Shown: positions 4,738-5,286 of the stretch, piece by piece
How positions within the stretch are numbered: position 1 is the first letter of the stretch
Layout: each line of letters opens with the position of its first letter
Assembly: GCA_009924765.1 (NCBI GenBank)
Contig: RFQW01000143.1
Location: 1 to 5,286, forward strand
DNA length: 5,286 nt
From: Planctomycetota bacterium
GTDB lineage: Bacteria; Planctomycetota; Phycisphaerae; Phycisphaerales; SM1A02
Reading direction: 5' to 3'
Made by a program: the position numbers and the translations under genes
Notes under the pieces: generated by a model
Databases searched by the model: none
What the model was told of the DNA's origin: nothing
Seen by the model: only the letters and a program-made list of their open reading frames with translations

Positions 4738-5286
4738 TCAGGCCGAATCGCGCGCCAGTTTCTGATAGTGCTCGCGCTCGCCGCGGCCACGCAGGGGATA
4801 GTCCTTGCGCAGCGGGTGCGCCGGATAGTCCTTCCACATCAGGATGCGGCGCAGATCGGGGTGATTGCGGAAGCGGATGCCGAACATGTCGAACACCTCG
4901 CGCTCGGGCCATTCGGCGCCGGGCCACAGGTCGGTCACGCTGTCCAACATCAGGGCCGGATCGGCGTCGATGCCGGTGGTGTCCATGCTTGGATTCAGGA
5001 ACACCTTCAGTCGCAGGCGGCGATCGAACTTGTGGCTGACCAGGTTCCACACCACGGCGAAGCGGCCGGGCTGGGGCGCGGGGTAGTCCAGGTAGTCCAC
5101 GCCGGCGAGGTCGGAGAGGAAGTTGTATTCACATCGCGGATCGTCGCGCAGGAAGCGCGCCACATCGTGCAGCTTGTCGGCGGGCACCACCAGCGTGGTC
5201 TGTCCGCGGAACTCGGTGGCCAGGAACTTCGTCTCGGCGAAGCGCTCCTTCACCAGGGGCAGCGTGGGGTGATCAAGCTTGGGGGC
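4738..5286 (-). CDS. nuoC: NADH-quinone oxidoreductase subunit C (complex I, 30 kDa subunit), 5' partial
   Basis: NuoC is part of the peripheral arm of respiratory complex I, on the cytoplasmic face of the inner membrane, next to NuoD and NuoB and close to the quinone site. Counted from a GTG at 5253, the protein opens with EFRGQTTLVVP (14-24), typical of the family's N-terminal sheet. It then carries the family signature EREVFDMFGI (117-126), HPDLRRILM (131-139) and HPLRKDYPLRG (146-156), followed by a short tail. The frame stays open from the GTG to the right edge (11 further codons, including HPTLPL), and the GTG has no Shine-Dalgarno sequence, so the true start is probably outside the window. 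It is an unfused NuoC: it ends soon after the signature and no NuoD domain follows. A strong terminator comes 25 bases after the stop, so nuoC is the last gene of its transcription unit here. Confidence 0.96.
   Translation of the reverse strand, partial: APKLDHPTLPLVKERFAETKFLATEFRGQTTLVVPADKLHDVARFLRDDPRCEYNFLSDLAGVDYLDYPAPQPGRFAVVWNLVSHKFDRRLRLKVFLNPSMDTTGIDADPALMLDSVTDLWPGAEWPEREVFDMFGIRFRNHPDLRRILMWKDYPAHPLRKDYPLRGRGEREHYQKLARDSA

Noticed and set aside
4301..4765. Several open frames on both strands across the convergent intergenic region
   Set aside because: They overlap known genes, cross the terminators, and show no domain, signal peptide or other protein-like pattern. One minus-strand GTG at 4579 has an AAGGAAG upstream, but its frame runs through the terminator and antisense into the DUF4190-type gene.

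Overview
The window is GC-rich DNA that most likely comes from a planctomycete, probably of the Phycisphaerae. Three things point there. The first gene carries a planctomycete-type cytochrome c domain (PSC1, with CYECH and a later MPP motif). A secreted protein carries the Asp/Asn/Gly-rich DCDGNG-type and dockerin-like calcium loops that are abundant in that class. A DUF4190-type membrane anchor is joined to a pseudopilin-like C-terminal domain. This assignment is inferred from protein style, not from a database match.

Layout, left to right. (1) 1-733, plus strand: the 3' part of a membrane-anchored c-type cytochrome. (2) 734-1993, minus strand: an MFS transporter whose stop codon abuts the cytochrome stop in one TGATCA palindrome. 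(3) 2050-2568, minus: a small secreted protein with calcium-loop repeats, with a clear ribosome binding site. (4) 2569-2782: a non-coding stretch holding six short inverted repeats nearly end to end. (5) 2783-2856, minus: tRNA-Arg(UCU). (6) 2880-3749, minus: a probable PD-(D/E)XK protein resembling the MmcB family but enlarged by two insertions. (7) 3825-4415, plus, divergent from (6) across 75 bp: the DUF4190/pseudopilin-like membrane protein. Both starts of this divergent pair lack a Shine-Dalgarno sequence and have a TANNNT hexamer 6-7 nt upstream, which suggests leaderless messages. (8) 4416-4737: a 322-bp convergent intergenic region with two intrinsic terminators on the minus strand and several hairpins. 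(9) 4738 to the right edge, minus: nuoC, subunit C of respiratory complex I, 5' end outside the window.

The genes do not form one pathway. The two clear bioenergetic pieces, a cytochrome c protein and NuoC, lie at opposite ends and belong to operons that continue outside the window. The middle is a mix of a transporter, a secreted protein, a tRNA and a nuclease-fold protein, all on the minus strand from 734 to 3749.

The best candidate for something undescribed is at 4435-4577. On the minus strand this intergenic stretch can fold into a series of hairpins: one with a 9-bp stem and GGGA tetraloop, and a last one with a GAAA tetraloop followed directly by U5. It lies beyond the terminator of nuoC, so it may be an independent small RNA. 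The two-insertion MmcB-like protein and the inverted-repeat cluster beside the tRNA are the next most interesting items.
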